Assembly: GCF_000315625.1 (NCBI RefSeq)
Contig: NW_005434649.1
Location: forward strand, 60,001 to 124,000
Length of the DNA stretch: 64,000 nt
Direction: 5' to 3'
DNA from: Guillardia theta CCMP2712
Taxonomy: Eukaryota > Cryptophyceae > Pyrenomonadales > Geminigeraceae
In this document: positions 1 through 11,782 of the stretch, in pieces
Position numbering within the stretch: the first letter of the stretch is position 1
Layout: each line of letters begins with the position of its first letter
Program-made: the position numbers and the translations under genes
The notes under the pieces: generated by a model
Seen by the model: only the letters and a program-made list of their open reading frames with translations
Databases searched by the model: none
What the model was told of the DNA's origin: nothing

Positions 1-2636
1 AGGTTTTAGACGAGGAAGGTGAGAAAGGAAAAGGAGAGCAGAAGGAGAGAAGGAGGGAAGAAGTGAAGGGGGGAGTGGATACATTGTTTGACATTCACTT
101 CCTGCAGGTAGTATTGCGCGAGAGCCTCGTCATGCAGGGTCGCTTGTACCTGCACGTTGTTAGTCAAGAGGCAGGGGAGTTGGGCAGGAGGCAGCAGCGG
201 ACATGACAGCAGAGCAGGAGAGAGGAGAGGAGCAGAAGCAAGTGCACAGGAGAGAGAAGGAGGCAAAAGGAGGAGTCATGGGAGAGGAAGAGAGAGGGGG
301 AGGGAGGAGACAGAACGAGGTACAACGAGGCGAAGGAGTCAGTTACCTTCTTACGCAGAAGGAGGTCAAAAGCTTCAGGCCAGCTGGAGGTCCAGCTGAT
401 ATTGAACTTGAAGGACGATCAGAGTTTGAAGGAGCTGCTGGTGAAAAACTTACGACGTAGTTGTTCATGAGCTCCTCGTTCTGTCCAAGGTGTCAGGAGC
501 TGCTTCTGTATGTCCGACTGACGTCACTCACCAAGATGAAATCCATCGTCGCCCCTCCAAATGGAAGTGAAAGCTAGCAGGAAGGCATATAAGTGACACC
601 GCAAACAAAACTATCGTCATTGCTGCTTTTGCATTTGCTGCTGCTGTTGCTGCTTCTGCTTTTATCGTCGTTGTCGTTATTGGAAACGTATATGAACAGG
701 ATTGCCGTCGTTCTCCTCTCGTTCTCTTTGCCACTACCACTTGATCCCCCGTACCGCTACTTCCTCCCTCACCTTGTATGCTCCTTGGCTTGCAGTGATG
801 TCAGTCCAGCCTGAAATACTGCAGCACATTTCAGTCATGGCAACACTTACAAGAACTTTTCACGTCGCCGCCATTTGAGCTGTCGTGAGGAAACTGGCGA
901 GGGTGGCTGCAAAGAACTTTTGAAAAGCATTCCAAAACCTCTTTCCTCCAATTCCATTCTCTTGCTGCTACCCCCCCCCCCCATCCCGCCCCCCCATCAT
1001 CTTCATTTCATCTTCCTTCTCCTCCTGTCCTCCTCCTCGTTTATCCTCTTCCTCAATCTCCTCCTTATCCTCTTCCAACCCTCTCCTTCTCTTACCGGTG
1101 TAACTCGCCACCACGATCAACATGAACCATCTGTAGCACAACCTTGTCACTCCTCTTCCTCCTCCTTTTTCCCTTGCCCTCTCCCTCTCCCTCTTCTCCC
1201 TCCCCCTCCCCCTCCCCCTACCCCTCCCTCTCACCCGTGCGCCATCATTAGCATCTTCGCCCCCCATGTCCGGGGAGACTTGTCCACAATCTATCGACTC
1301 TTGTTAGACAGCCCTCCTCTCCCCTCCCCTCCCCTCCCCTCCCCTCCTCTCCCCTCCCCTCCCCAGCTCAAGTCCACCTGAAGGAGGACAGTGATGGACC
1401 AGTAGAACGCGTCCAGAAGCCCCCAAACCCAGCCCGGCACCACGTCTGGTCCAGCTGATCAGGAAGACAGGAGGAAGAGGAGAGTGACCGGTGGAAGGGA
1501 TGACGGAGAGGGAAGGCATTTCCATCAGGTACCATCCTGTCAACACGCGCCATGACCTCGTCGCCTTTAGGCACGTCGCCGCTCACCAATGGCGACGATG
1601 AACATCTCGAGAACAACTGTAACGATGTGAGGAGAAGCAGGCTCAGGGCAGGAGTACCTCCGGTCCATAGAGTGTTGCTGAACGGGGTGAAGAACTGCCA
1701 GAGGTTGGGCGGAGCGTCGGGCATCGAGATGACAAGCTGAGCCCGTCGAGTCAGTAGCAGGGGAGAGACAGCAAAGGATGTTAAGGGTCCGCGCCTGGTA
1801 GCCGGTGTCGTAGTATGGCAGGGTGAAGGCGTAAAGTTTGGTCCTGTTTTCTTCGCGAGCTTGTCAAACATCGGCAGGCTCAGAGTGTTCAAAGTACTCG
1901 TGATGCGAAGGGCTCCGGCAGCCAGGTGAGCCTGAGACACGATTGAGACCTCTCCCTTGGCACCAGGAGACTGACCTCTCCAGTGCTGACGGCTTTCAGC
2001 GCTGTATCTATCGACTCTGTGTCGTCTTTGTTGATGGTGAACTTGAACTTTGCCTGCCGTGACGATCCTTCAAACACTTTGCCCCGAACAACAAATTAGC
2101 ATGTGAGGTCAGTAACCTGGAGGATTGGCTCTAGGATGTTGAGTAGATCTACGGTCAACCCCTGAAATGTTCCTTGATACATCTGTTATGACTTGCACTG
2201 TACGGGAGTGCAGTATGACTTACCTTGCGCTGGATCATACATCACAAAAGGCGGACAATGATATGTTGACTGAAATGAGATCATCGTTACTCTCAACGTC
2301 TTAGAATTGTGGGGTATGTACCACTATGAATGTTCGATTTCCGAAACCCTCGTCCATTGTTGTGAAAGTTGATTTGTTGCACGCTGTCTGATTGCGACTT
2401 CCATGAGCAAAGAAACGAGCATTCACGTGGACAAATACGTTGGTTGTCGAGTCATTCAAAGTTTGATTTACTAAGCTTGAATTGTTTTGTTCAGCGCTCG
2501 TGTTAGTCTGAATCAAACGAGTGTCATTTCAGAGCATACAATTCAAAACTCAACGCACATCTGCAACCGAGCTTGGAACAGAACCTACAAGACAAGTCGC
2601 GATGACCAGAAGCGTGGTTGTGCAGAGTTTGACCAT
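1..2636 (-). CDS. Ionotropic glutamate receptor-like channel, 5' part (3' end beyond left edge)
   Basis: Ligand-gated ion channel of the iGluR superfamily (inferred), plasma membrane. The start at 2636 opens a signal peptide (MVKLCTTTLLVIATCLVGS) in exon 2559-2636. Exon 2322-2507 is rich in N-x-S/T sites, so it is probably extracellular. Exon 2224-2269 carries CPPFVMYDPAQ, the typical start of the S1 ligand-binding lobe. S1 continues in 1976-2076 (FEGSS...ALKAVSTGE) and from 1931 leftward (AAGALRIT), then YAFTLPYYDTGYQAR, then NLWQFFTPFSNTLW just before a membrane helix (IVTVVLEMFIVAIGE near 1580-1630). An exon ending at 1378 holds a pore-like stretch, GLLDAFYWSITVLLQ. Near 110-160, VQATLHDEALAQYYLQ resembles lobe S2. 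The 45-nt exon at 2117-2161 reads GLTVDLLNILEPILQ in the frame the family predicts, but flanking exon phases put it one base off. Exons left of 1900 are only partly resolved. Confidence 0.7.
1316..1364. repeat. (CCCCT)n-like simple repeat
   Basis: Imperfect CCCCT/CCTCT tandem array just left of the pore-like exon of the receptor gene; probably intronic. On the coding (minus) strand it is G/A-rich. Confidence 0.85.
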
Positions 2637-3727
2637 TGCAACAGGAAGTGCTTAGGGAAGCCGTCTGCTTTGATACTAGTCAGTCGGGTATCAACCTGTC
2701 ATCGTTCACCTGAATCGTAAATAATGAAGTTTGCTCGTGGTTTACATTCGCAGACGAGAACTTGAGTCTAAAAGAAACCTTCGCAGTCAACACAACCTGA
2801 TCAGGTCGCACTTGAAATCGTTTCTGCATTCTTGTCTCCATCGTATTCTCGTATCTACATCATTCAGCCCCCCCCTCCCCCCCCATTCCGAATGTTCCAC
2901 TTGACAAGTCTTGTCCCCTACCTTTCATTCTCCCATCCTTCTTTTTGCACACCTATATTCACTGACCGTTTTTCAGTCTTTGTTAAGTGTCGTCGCCGTG
3001 ATTCTATCACCGTCTCTGCCTCTGTTCATGTCCCAGCCCCTGCCACTGTCTCCGTCCATGCCCCATGCCCCTGCTTCAGTCTCTGTTGATCCCACTTCCC
3101 TTCCTCTCGTATCCTGTTTTCCTCTCCTCCCCCTCTTCCTCCCTCCCTATCCTATCTTCTCTCTCCTCTCCCTCTCTGCCTCTTCCTCTCATCTTCTTGC
3201 CTCCTGCATGATGTTTCGTCTCATGCCCACAGTCATTTTTTGACCCGAAACTTTTTCCACATTTATCCCAACCACCCTTCGTACCCATTTTACACACAGA
3301 TTTTGCACTTCACTAACCCCAGATATACACCTATGAAGCACCGGTGTAAAAACCACCCCACCCTCGATTTCAAGAACAATATGACAGAAGGTCAAATGCT
3401 GGGTCAAATGCGGATGGTTTGTTTTTTAGTCAATAAGGGTTTTTTTTATTCGTAAAATAGTTTGTGTAAAAGGAAAAAAATAAATGTCAAAAGCCTTCAG
3501 GGTACCATGTCGAGCGAGCATGAAAGGTGAGACGAGAGGAGAAGGAGAAGAGGAGGAAGAGGAAGACGAGAGGAGAAGGAGAAGACGAGGAAGAGGAAGA
3601 CGATAAGGAAGGGAGATCGAGGCGAAGAAGTGGGGAGACAGAGACAGAGAAAGAGAAAGAGACAGAGACAGAGAGCAGTGAAAGGAAAGCGTCTAGCTTA
3701 ACTCCCATGATCCTCTGCATATTATAG
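2637..3727. other. Divergent intergenic region
   Basis: Spacer between the minus-strand receptor gene and the plus-strand armadillo-type gene. 2830-3200 is C/T-rich low complexity. 3280-3370 contains GTACCC and CACCCCACCC blocks of the G-rich family seen at other gene starts. 3527-3690 is a purine-rich GA tract that gives spurious acidic/basic reading frames. ATG TCG AGC GAG at 3507 followed by a GT donor could be a first exon of the plus-strand gene, but its phase does not fit the next exon I can define. Confidence 0.5.
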
Positions 3728-5966
3728 CTGGGGATCATCATCCTGGAGATTCTGAAATTTGCTCCTAGCGATTATGATGATGACGCCGACGTCTATCAAG
3801 ACCCGAACCATCCCGAAGAAGCTGGGACTTCCATGGCTCAACAGGAGCATGCAGACATGTGCGGATGAGTTGGCAGCTGTTGGATAACATTTCCTGATGT
3901 TTTCTCATCAGTGAATGGGTAGAAAGATTTGAAAGCGATTTGAAATCAAAGGGCTCGAACAACTCGTACGAGTATGAAGGGAAAGGGAGTGAATCACAAG
4001 TTGTAGGTAAGTTGAAAGTCAATCATGGCTGTCGTTGATCACCGCGTCAGAAATATTAAGGTCGATCAAAGAATCCTCCAGTCACGAAGATAAATCCATA
4101 TGGTTCAAGAGATTCAGTCGAGATCTGAACGTCTTCCTGGAAAACTTGAAAGGACTGAGCAGAAAATTTGCAGAGAAGATCGCCTGGAACAACGGCATTG
4201 AAGTTCTACTCAGCGCGCTTGAAGCAAGATTCGCATCAATCAACGAGTCTCCAGTGCAAGCAGAAGTCTGTTTGACCCTGTTGAAATGTCTGAGGGAGCT
4301 CTTAATTGCTGTAGACCTCAAGGAAACATCGTTCGACCCCTATACAAAAGCGAGGAGCAAGGCTCTTAGGAAGCTGGTGGCTAAAAGCAGGTGTCTGAAA
4401 GTTCTAGAAGACCTGCTGGAATCCAGCAAGCATGACAGGATTGTACTTGAAGTTCTTCATATCGCTCACATCTTCATGCCAGCTGCTGAGCAGCTGGCCA
4501 GGGAGGAAGACGATCACATACCGAAGTACGAGGCTGGTGTCAAAGGACAGGAAAGATTTCAGCTCCGAATGCGAATGTTCTCGAGCTGTCTTCGATTTAT
4601 CAAGGAAAATATACATCGGATACGGAGCGATCTAGAGTCGAACTGCCTTCAATCAGCTTTCACGTTAATGCACACTATCATGTCGACAGAACAGAATGTG
4701 GCAACAGGCCTTAATTCCTCCCCTGCCATGCAAACTAAAATGTTGGAACGAACAAACTCGTTCCAGTTTCTGTTGGCTAAGCGAGAAAACTTTCAAGTTC
4801 TGATGCAGGTCTTCCAATGCATGCAAATGGTGCTGGAGGTCAAAGGACGGGATAATCAGAACCATCAGGCCTGTGACAACGTCAGGAATGTGACGGTCAA
4901 AGCTCTAGCGCTGCTGATGCTCAGCCTTGAAACATCGGAGGAGATGACGGCGATGGTGGGGAGAAGCTCGAGATCGGCTCTGACTCCCCTTGTTGGCCTG
5001 TTCCTGCAGGATCAGGATCGACAAGTTTGCCTGTATTCGGTAGGGACCCTCAAGGCCATGTGCAACGACCCCCTCCTCCTCCAGGCTGTCTTGGCTCAGT
5101 GGCTGGGTGAGAATGGTATTCGAGATGGACTGCTCCGACTGCTTCCTCCAGCTGCTCCTCGTCACTTGAGCGGCTTGTGGGCCGTTGAGTTGCTAGGGAT
5201 CCTGTCGCTGAAATGCATGGAAGTACAACCTTGCAGTTACAACCCCATGAGTGATGGAACTTTGAGGTGATGTGAGATTGAAAGATGGTCTGACAATCAT
5301 CACATTGTATGTTCAATCGTCAAAAGGGATAGAGATAATTGATTGATGATGGTGATGATGGAGGTGGAGATGGTGGTGGTGATGGTAGTGGTGTTGGTGA
5401 TGATGATGATTGAGATGATGCTGGTGATTTTTGAGATGAGTGCTCGATTATGCCTCTGACGATAATTCTTAGTTCACTCCTTGAAGTTTTATCCGCCTCG
5501 TCAAACGAGGAGAGCGATGAAGATGATTTCAGCAGGATCGATTTCTATGAAGTGGTTTTCGGTGCCATCTGGAATATCTGCACTGCCTACGATCATGACT
5601 GCAAGTGCGAGACGAGAATGCATTTTTCATCCTTTTCTCGGTTTTGAGCTTGAAAACTTTGAAAGTCTGTGATCCCGTTCCTGTTCTTCTATGCTAGGTT
5701 TTACTTGGTCGTGATTCGTTTCGATTATTATCGGGCGTTCTGTGCATGTTTCTATCTCCCTCACTGAGTGTTGAAGGGTGTTATCATAGCTTTGACTTCA
5801 TATCTCAGTCATCCTGCATGTTTTGCTGATTTCCTCTGAGCTCACACTGTTACAGAGCTTCTTCAATGTGTCCTGACAGTCCTCACCGACGTGTTGGGCT
5901 CTCTCGACCAGCTCTCCGACTTCTCGTCCATGTTATCTCCACAAGTGTTCCAGCAACTACTCTGAG
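3728..5966 (+). CDS. Armadillo/HEAT-like helical repeat protein (5' end unresolved)
   Basis: I do not recognise a named family; the helical pattern suggests an alpha-solenoid scaffold. Exons in agreeing phase: 3728-3858 (LEILKFAPSDYDDDADVY), 3912-4006 (EWVERFESDLKS), 4051-5266 (large helical exon; an ATG at 4035 lies in the preceding intron and is not the start), then one from about 5472 (SSLLEVLSASSNEESDEDD...AIWNICTAYDHDC). The next piece, about 5858-5966, reads ELLQCVLTVLTDVLGSLDQL and ends QVFQQLL-stop, but its frame does not match the preceding donor phase, so a small exon or a sequence error may lie between. The stop falls one base before a GC-type donor (GAG|GCAAGT). The 5' start is not found. 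The low-complexity (GATGGT)n stretch at 5340-5420 lies in an intron. Confidence 0.55.
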
Positions 5967-5989
5967 GCAAGTCAGTGTTGGGCTGTTGG

Positions 5990-8050
5990 ACGCTGTCTGC
6001 AGGTGAGATTCAGGTGAGAACCTGGGGCAAGTAACAGACTGGCAGGTGCTCTTTGAATCTCCCAGCTCTGGACGAGCTCGATGCTCCTCTGGTTACCCTG
6101 CGGGTCTACTCTGACGATGGAGCACTAGACAAGTCCAGTGAAGCTTCTCCAGGTCCTGGATGACCCACACGCTGACATTCGAGACTTCGGCATTGCAGCG
6201 TTTGTTGGTGAGGTCAACGGAGCTGACGGGTGAAGTGATCAGGGTTGCCAGGCATGTCCAACGGGACCTTTTACCGCGTGCGAGGATCGGTCGAAATGAT
6301 CTCAAACAGCCTCGTCAGGTATGTCTTGCAGAGGTAGGACGGGAAGCGGGAGGTTGAAGGATGTTTACAGGTACTTTCGTCTCCTTGCGATCTGTTGCAT
6401 TGAACGACATGTCAAGTTCTGTCATGCCTGATGGGCAAACGCCAAAAGATTACCAGAAACTGCAAACAAGCGCTGCTAGTGTTGTGTTCGACGTCTCGGA
6501 ATACCCGAAAGCTGCAGATGTAACATGAGCGAACATGGTAGATGTCATTAATGCCATGTCAGATGTTGTGCAAAATGCAAGTGGTGCCAAACTTGGTGCA
6601 TTGCCTTGAGGTTTGTCTGTATTCTTCCGTCTCCTTCCTTATGAGCCAGCAGAACTCGCTAGACCCTGACTGTCGCATCGTATGCATGAGAACCATCGCA
6701 AGGTCACTTGACTCTTTGCTCATAACCCGGCTCAGATCATGTCAGGATCACGAGGCTCGCAGTCTCTGTGGACAGCATCATTGAGGTTTCATACTCCACT
6801 TCGTTACTGTCTTCCCCTCCTTCCCGTCCTCCCTCGGCATCCTCCTCCTGCTCCTCCTCCTGCTCTACTTGCTCACCTGACCTCAGGCCGGTGCCATCGA
6901 CCCGGTCAGCAAGATGCTTTTCATCTCATCCATTCAGGTGGATGCGATGCAAACGCTATCAGAGATTAGCTCGTGCTCCACGGTATCGCACTAGCTGCAC
7001 GAGCGCTGCTGAGATGACGAGCAGGACTTGGCCAGAAGATGTTGGACGAGCTGCAATGATGCTCTTGTGGAGAACATCTTCTCGTCGGATGAAGAAGACC
7101 GACTGTGCGCAGCTGCTGGTGAAGCATGGTTTGAATGCGATGGATACTCTGAAGAACAACTCGCAGTGTTGCTGCAGTCAATTACTTTGTGGGAAGATGT
7201 TGCTGCAGAAATCTTTGAGTGAGAGCTCATGTCAAGCATCCTCGTTATGACTGCTGTGCAAGGTTGTCATTCGGGGAAACGAATCTTCTTGAAATCATCT
7301 CGCGATTGTTTCTCAGGTCCGAATCCAAGAAGGTGGCATCTGAGGTGAGCGTTTCCCTTACCCCAGCTACTCTTCTTCTCTACTTGTCTCCAGTGCAGCT
7401 CGTGTCTGCACCAACACACTGATCTGCATCCAGTACTGTAAGATTTTCATCAACGTGTGGAAAATCCCCAAGGCACTGCAAGTCTTGCTAGAGGTTCTGT
7501 CCACTCTCGACCACCTTGGCCAGAGCGAGGGACCCAGTCTAGGTAACAAGAGGAAGAGAGATAACGAGTGGGAGGCAACACACGACAGAGCAAAGGCATG
7601 TTCCCCTCTCCCCCTTGAAACAAGTTGCAGATCGAGTTGTCATAGTTGCCAACGAGATGGAACGACTGATCTTGAAACTCTCTGACGCTCGCAAACTCAT
7701 CGCAGGTGATAGAGGAGGAGGAGGATAACCATCGCTCTTGTGACATCAGAATGTTTTTAATGTCATCTCACATTTCTATCTTGCATCAGAGAAACTCGGA
7801 GCCGAGCGGTTCAATGTCGACCTTCACTTGCACAAACTTGTGGAGGTCAGCAATCCAATCTTTGCCTTTTCTTAACATGCCTTGTCGTTTGTTTGCTTGA
7901 CATGTTCTGTCCTGTCTGTCTTTACCTGTTTCCCTTGCCTCGGTATCTTCTCCCTCATGCTCATCGTTCAGAGAGTTGCCTACATCACTTGGATGCGATC
8001 GTTTTTAGCACGCTGGAGATTTGCACCTTTGGATTGAAATGAAGAATTGT
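5990..8050 (+). CDS. HEAT-like coding fragments, gene model unresolved
   Basis: Several short plus-strand stretches look coding but do not join into one frame by eye. About 6140-6225: KLLQVLDDPHADIRDFGIAA, a good HEAT-repeat signature. About 6738-6785: RITRLAVSVDSIIE. About 6893-6965: AGAIDPVSKMLFISSIQVD. 7050-7222: DALVENIFSSDEEDRLCAA...LLQSITLWEDVAAEIFE. About 7620-7705: ADRVVIVANEMERLILKLSD. About 7790-7845: EKLGAERFNVDLHLHKLVE. They may be 3' exons of the armadillo-type gene upstream or a separate HEAT-repeat gene of the same orientation. Stops between them are compatible with short introns, but an eroded gene is also possible. No function is assigned. Confidence 0.4.
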
Positions 8051-8099
8051 AACTTGCTTTTATACCCCTAGCCTCATTGTCGTGCTCCGACTTCTCTGT

Positions 8100-8129
8100 C
8101 TCCTCCTCCTCCTCCTCCTCCTCCTCCTC
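8100..8129. repeat. (CTC)n microsatellite
   Basis: About ten CTC units just 3' of the NTAQ1 stop codon, between two convergent genes. Confidence 0.9.
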
Positions 8130-8178
8130 TTGCGGAGGTTGCTATCTTGCACATGTCAAGTAAGATCAAGGAGTCTCC

Positions 8179-8581
8179 TCATCGCAGAGCTGAGACAAGG
8201 GAAGGCAGGTCCACCACAACCCCTGGCATGGTCAAGTCGCACATGTCCGCGAACTTCATCACGTTGTTCTCTCCGCTCGCTCGCAGGATGCAAGGATAGC
8301 TGGGAGGTTTCGCAACAAACTCTCCTCCTCCTCCCGCCTTCAACATGTGCGACCGGTCGGACGAGAAATTTTCTAGGTACTGCCGCGCTTCAACTACTCG
8401 GAAGCGAGGACGAAAGCTGCTGCGGATACTGGCCTGCGGTCGAAAGGCTCGCCTGATGTAGGCTTGCAAGGGAGAAGGAAATGGCAGGGTCGTGTCGAGA
8501 TCGTAGATGACAGGGCTTCTGTCCTGATACTTGACTGCACATATGACATGGTAATCCCATACCGCCAGCCCTTCCTGGTCA

Positions 8582-8616
<35 letters not shown>

Positions 8617-8904
8617 ATCTTCACCACTGCCATTGAAGCTCCCCGACAGCTCTCTATCATTGACCTCATCATACGCTCTTCCTCCTCCTCCCTGCCTCCA
8701 AACAGCAACAGTCTTGTTCTCATTTGATATCCAGATCGCCCATGCTTTCTCCACACTTTGGCTGAGAGGCGGTTGACAAAGTTGCTTGCAGAGAAGGTAA
8801 ACGTTCTCCTCGCAGTAGCAGGAGGTGTACTCGCAGCTCGATCGCCTCATCATCATCTCCCCTATGCTCGTCGCAAGAATCAACTGCGCTGCCGCTCCTG
8901 GCAT
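8179..8904 (-). CDS. NTAQ1: Protein N-terminal glutamine amidohydrolase
   Basis: Deamidates N-terminal Gln to Glu in the Arg/N-degron pathway, where the new Glu is then arginylated; cytosol/nucleus (family knowledge). Single exon, 241 aa. Family hallmarks are clear: TSCYCEENVYLLC (catalytic Cys expected at Cys31), WDYHV (His119), IYDLDTTLPFP (Asp135), FRVVEARQYLENFSSDRSHM and PPSYPCI. His to Asp spacing is 16 residues, as in the human enzyme. ATG at 8904 is taken as start; MMMRR 16 codons downstream is an alternative. The oddity is an insertion of about 40 residues between the Cys and His motifs, including 14 consecutive Asp (about 96-109) encoded by the ATCGTC repeat. It is a surface-loop expansion and keeps the frame. 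No arginyltransferase or other pathway gene is nearby. Confidence 0.92.
8579..8625. repeat. ATC/GTC microsatellite inside NTAQ1
   Basis: Alternating (ATCGTC)n array that encodes the poly-Asp run of the NTAQ1 protein on the minus strand. GAT and GAC codons alternate, so the repeat unit is two codons. Confidence 0.9.
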
Positions 8905-10208
8905 TCTCCATGCATTGCGCAGGCACTGGACCGGTCCATTTCTCTGACCACACGTAGGTAGGGTTGATAATCGTTACATACGTAACTGACATACCATTCA
9001 ATTGAAAGTACGGGTCATCTGGTTGACGGTACCCCATTACACCGGTACTGATAGACGTAGAAGTAGGGGTACACTTATAACCTTCAGGGGAAGGGTGGGG
9101 GTTGTAAATAGTCCGCCTCAGAAGGAGAGAGGAAGGAGTGGCCACCGAAGCCATGAGACAAGAGGCGAGAGGATCGGAGCAGCAGGAGCAGGAGAGCGGG
9201 AGCAGGAGCAAGCACGAGCAGGAGCAGGAGGAGACATGAAGCGAAGAAGGAGATGATCTACTGAGAGGAGATGAAGCAAGAAGATGAAGATGCTTGGACT
9301 GCCTATACATAGCAAGGGGAAGGGTCAGGTGACCCTGGGTGGCTGTTTAGCCGAGAGCAGGTGGATGAGAGAGAGAGGACCTGGACGAAGAATGTTTATT
9401 GTATCTGCTAGCATGGTTTGTTGTCTTTTCGAGGATTCTTGTGAAAGGGATCGGGGGATGTTACTTGTGTGGGAGTTAATGGAATATCCGGAGGGGAAGG
9501 TTACACATTAATGGGGCGCTATTTTCAGAATGAAATTATGGAAGGAGAGCAGAGTTTAAGAAGGGGTGAATAGGTGGTGGCTACATCTAGCAAAGTAGAT
9601 CAGTACAACTTGTGCTGCATGATTCGAACTTCTTCCTGTTGGTTGTCAGTAACTCGAAGTTTATTTTTACGTCGTCATTGAGCTGCACCTGTAATACCTG
9701 AGAACGCTTTGCGCTGATGGCGGGGAAGTTTGATCTATGATGGAGATACTTGAAGTCTGCATGACGATTGTGTGAGCTTCACGTACATTAGGGTGTGACT
9801 GAGGAGATTCCAACAAACATTCCTTGATCTAACTTGCTCTCCTCGCTGATATTTGAGATGTTTTCAGCAGGGCGTTGGAAGCTGCGAGTGAAGGGAGGCA
9901 AGGCATTCATATCAAGCCAAACATGGCGAGTTACAAGTGATCAACTGAGTTAAACCAGCTTCTTGGGGGGCTCAGAAACTTATCAAAATCGAACACGTAT
10001 CGTTGGGTATTCCGATTCTCTGCTGTGACCCGTCCAAACTTCATGCGCGAATAGGGTTCTGACTTGCGTTGTGCTCTCTATTGAAATGATAGATGCTGCA
10101 ACGTGGAGTCTAATTTTATTCAACATTGAGTAGGTCTTGCATCGGGCTTGCTGCTCGCATCAACAATCCATCAAATTTCAACTGTTTTGCACTGAAAAAA
10201 ATCTTGAA
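8905..10208. other. Divergent intergenic region
   Basis: Between NTAQ1 (minus) and the phosphate-transporter-like gene (plus). 8990-9115 holds members of the G-rich spacer family (GGTACCCC near 9029, GTAGGGGTACAC near 9064, GAAGGGTGGGGG near 9091). 9180-9230 is a GAGCAGGAGCAG purine repeat. 9330-10200 shows no convincing coding potential. Confidence 0.5.
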
Positions 10209-11577
10209 ATGAGAATACACACCTCTGTTCTTCTCGGATCTTTCCTGTTCACCTCTTTCTTCTGTTCCTCGATGGTAAGGACAGCATGTAGTCTCTTTGC
10301 GTAACTAATGTTCTGGTTAGGGGTTAGTCGTCCTCCCTGGCGATCAGCTCAAAACGCCAAACTTAAGGCATAGGAGATTTCACACTGATTCGCCTTGCAC
10401 ATCTTGCCTGAAACAGCGCAAAAGCTTGACGTTGCCCAATCTTCGTTTGACTGGCGGCAGTGCAAGCAGCTCGCTCGATGTCGAATGGAATGCGCTCTTC
10501 GGCAGTTTGTTGGGAGGACTTTCCCTCTTCCTCTATAGCATGGCCAAGCTGAGCGACGGGATTCGAGGAGCGTGTGGTAGCAAGCTGAAGGATTTCCTTC
10601 ACGCCCTGTCGATCAATCGATTTGCTGGGTTCCTAACGGGTGTCTTCGCGTGCATGTTGACCAACAGCCTCAGCTGCATTGCGGTCATCTTGGTCAGCTT
10701 CGTCTCCGCAGACCTAATCGAAATGGAGCGATGCTTCGGCATCCTACTGGGCGCTTGCGTGGGGTCAACTTTCATATCGTATCTTGTGGTATTCAAGGTG
10801 GTCGACTATGGTCTCTTCTTGATCTTCTGGGGGTACTGCATCACTTTCTTCGGACATGCCATCAAGACCAAGCAGATCGGGGACGCAGTGTTCGGGCTCG
10901 GTCTCTTGTTCTACAGCATGGAGATCATGGGAAACGCGTTCAGCTTCGTCAAGACTCACGAGGGGTTTCTGCGACTCTTGTCGCGCATGTCGAATCCGTG
11001 GTTGGGGATGTTGGTGTCGACCCTCTTCACCGGCCTCATCCAGTCGTCGGGTGCTACCATGAGCATCCTCCTTCAGCTAGCGAGGCAGGGGATGCTGAAG
11101 ATGGACGCGTGTACTGGTCTCATGCTCGGAGCCAACGTGGGGACTTGTGTGACGGGACTTCTCGCAGCCATCGGCAAGAGCAGAGACGCGTTGAGACTGG
11201 CAGTCGCTCTCTTCCTCTTCCGACTCGTCTCGGCTCTCTTCATGCTGCCGTTTGTTCATCCCTTCAGTCGTCTCGTGTGCTACACTTGCAGCATCAGCCC
11301 ACATAGCTCGGCTCCCGGTGACGTCACCATCTTCCTGGCGTCTTCGCATACCATCTTCAACTTGGTGCTCTCTGTCTTCGTGCTGCCGTTCACCGACCAG
11401 TGGGCCCTCCTCATCCGCTGGCTCATCCCCGACAACTTTCGGGACGTGGACGGGTTGACGACGGTCAAGCTGGGAAAGGCGTCAAACAAGAAGAACCTGC
11501 ACGTCAAGAGGTCCAAGAGCCTCCCTACTGCCCCTCGCCCTGTCGCCTCCTCGCCCCAGACGCCGCCTGATGTATGA
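10209..11577 (+). CDS. Na/Pi-cotransporter (SLC34/NptA)-family membrane protein
   Basis: Probable sodium-dependent phosphate (or related anion) transporter. Exon 1 is 10209-10274 and encodes a hydrophobic leader (MRIHTSVLLGSFLFTSFFC). A 46-nt GT-AG intron (10275-10320, with CTAAT branch-like motif) leads to exon 2, 10321-11577, in frame; total 440 aa. The ATG at 10426 is therefore internal. Two inverted family repeats are visible: one with TNSLSCIAVILV...GILLGACVGST, and one with the classic QSSGATMSILL...GLMLGANVGTCVTG. In the first, TNS replaces the usual QSS. Several membrane segments follow, then a basic Pro/Ser-rich cytoplasmic tail. The leader could be an ER signal or, given the organism, part of a bipartite targeting sequence; the sequence does not decide. 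Confidence 0.82.
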
Positions 11578-11782
11578 GGGGATGAGAGGGAAAGATCAGG
11601 TGAAGGGGAGGCAGGGTCAAACTTTATGGCGTCGACTGAACAACAACATTCTTTTTCCCGTCTAAATTATGAAAAGTATAGCTGCTCTTCTCGATTCCTC
11701 TACCTTGTATTTACATCTACATGCCCAGCGCTGCCTGTCTCTTCATCTTGTTGGGTCCAGTGCTCTCAAGTCCAGATGCGCT

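Noticed and set aside
875-1381. Long Pro/Ser/Leu-rich open frames on the plus strand
   Set aside because: Generated by C/T-rich low complexity opposite a recognisable minus-strand gene.
3487-3741. GA-rich frames coding Arg/Glu runs
   Set aside because: Simple purine tract without codon structure; open in several frames.
8720-9310. 196-codon minus frame overlapping NTAQ1
   Set aside because: Shadow frame; NTAQ1 motifs are in the other frame and the extension is Ser/Leu low complexity.
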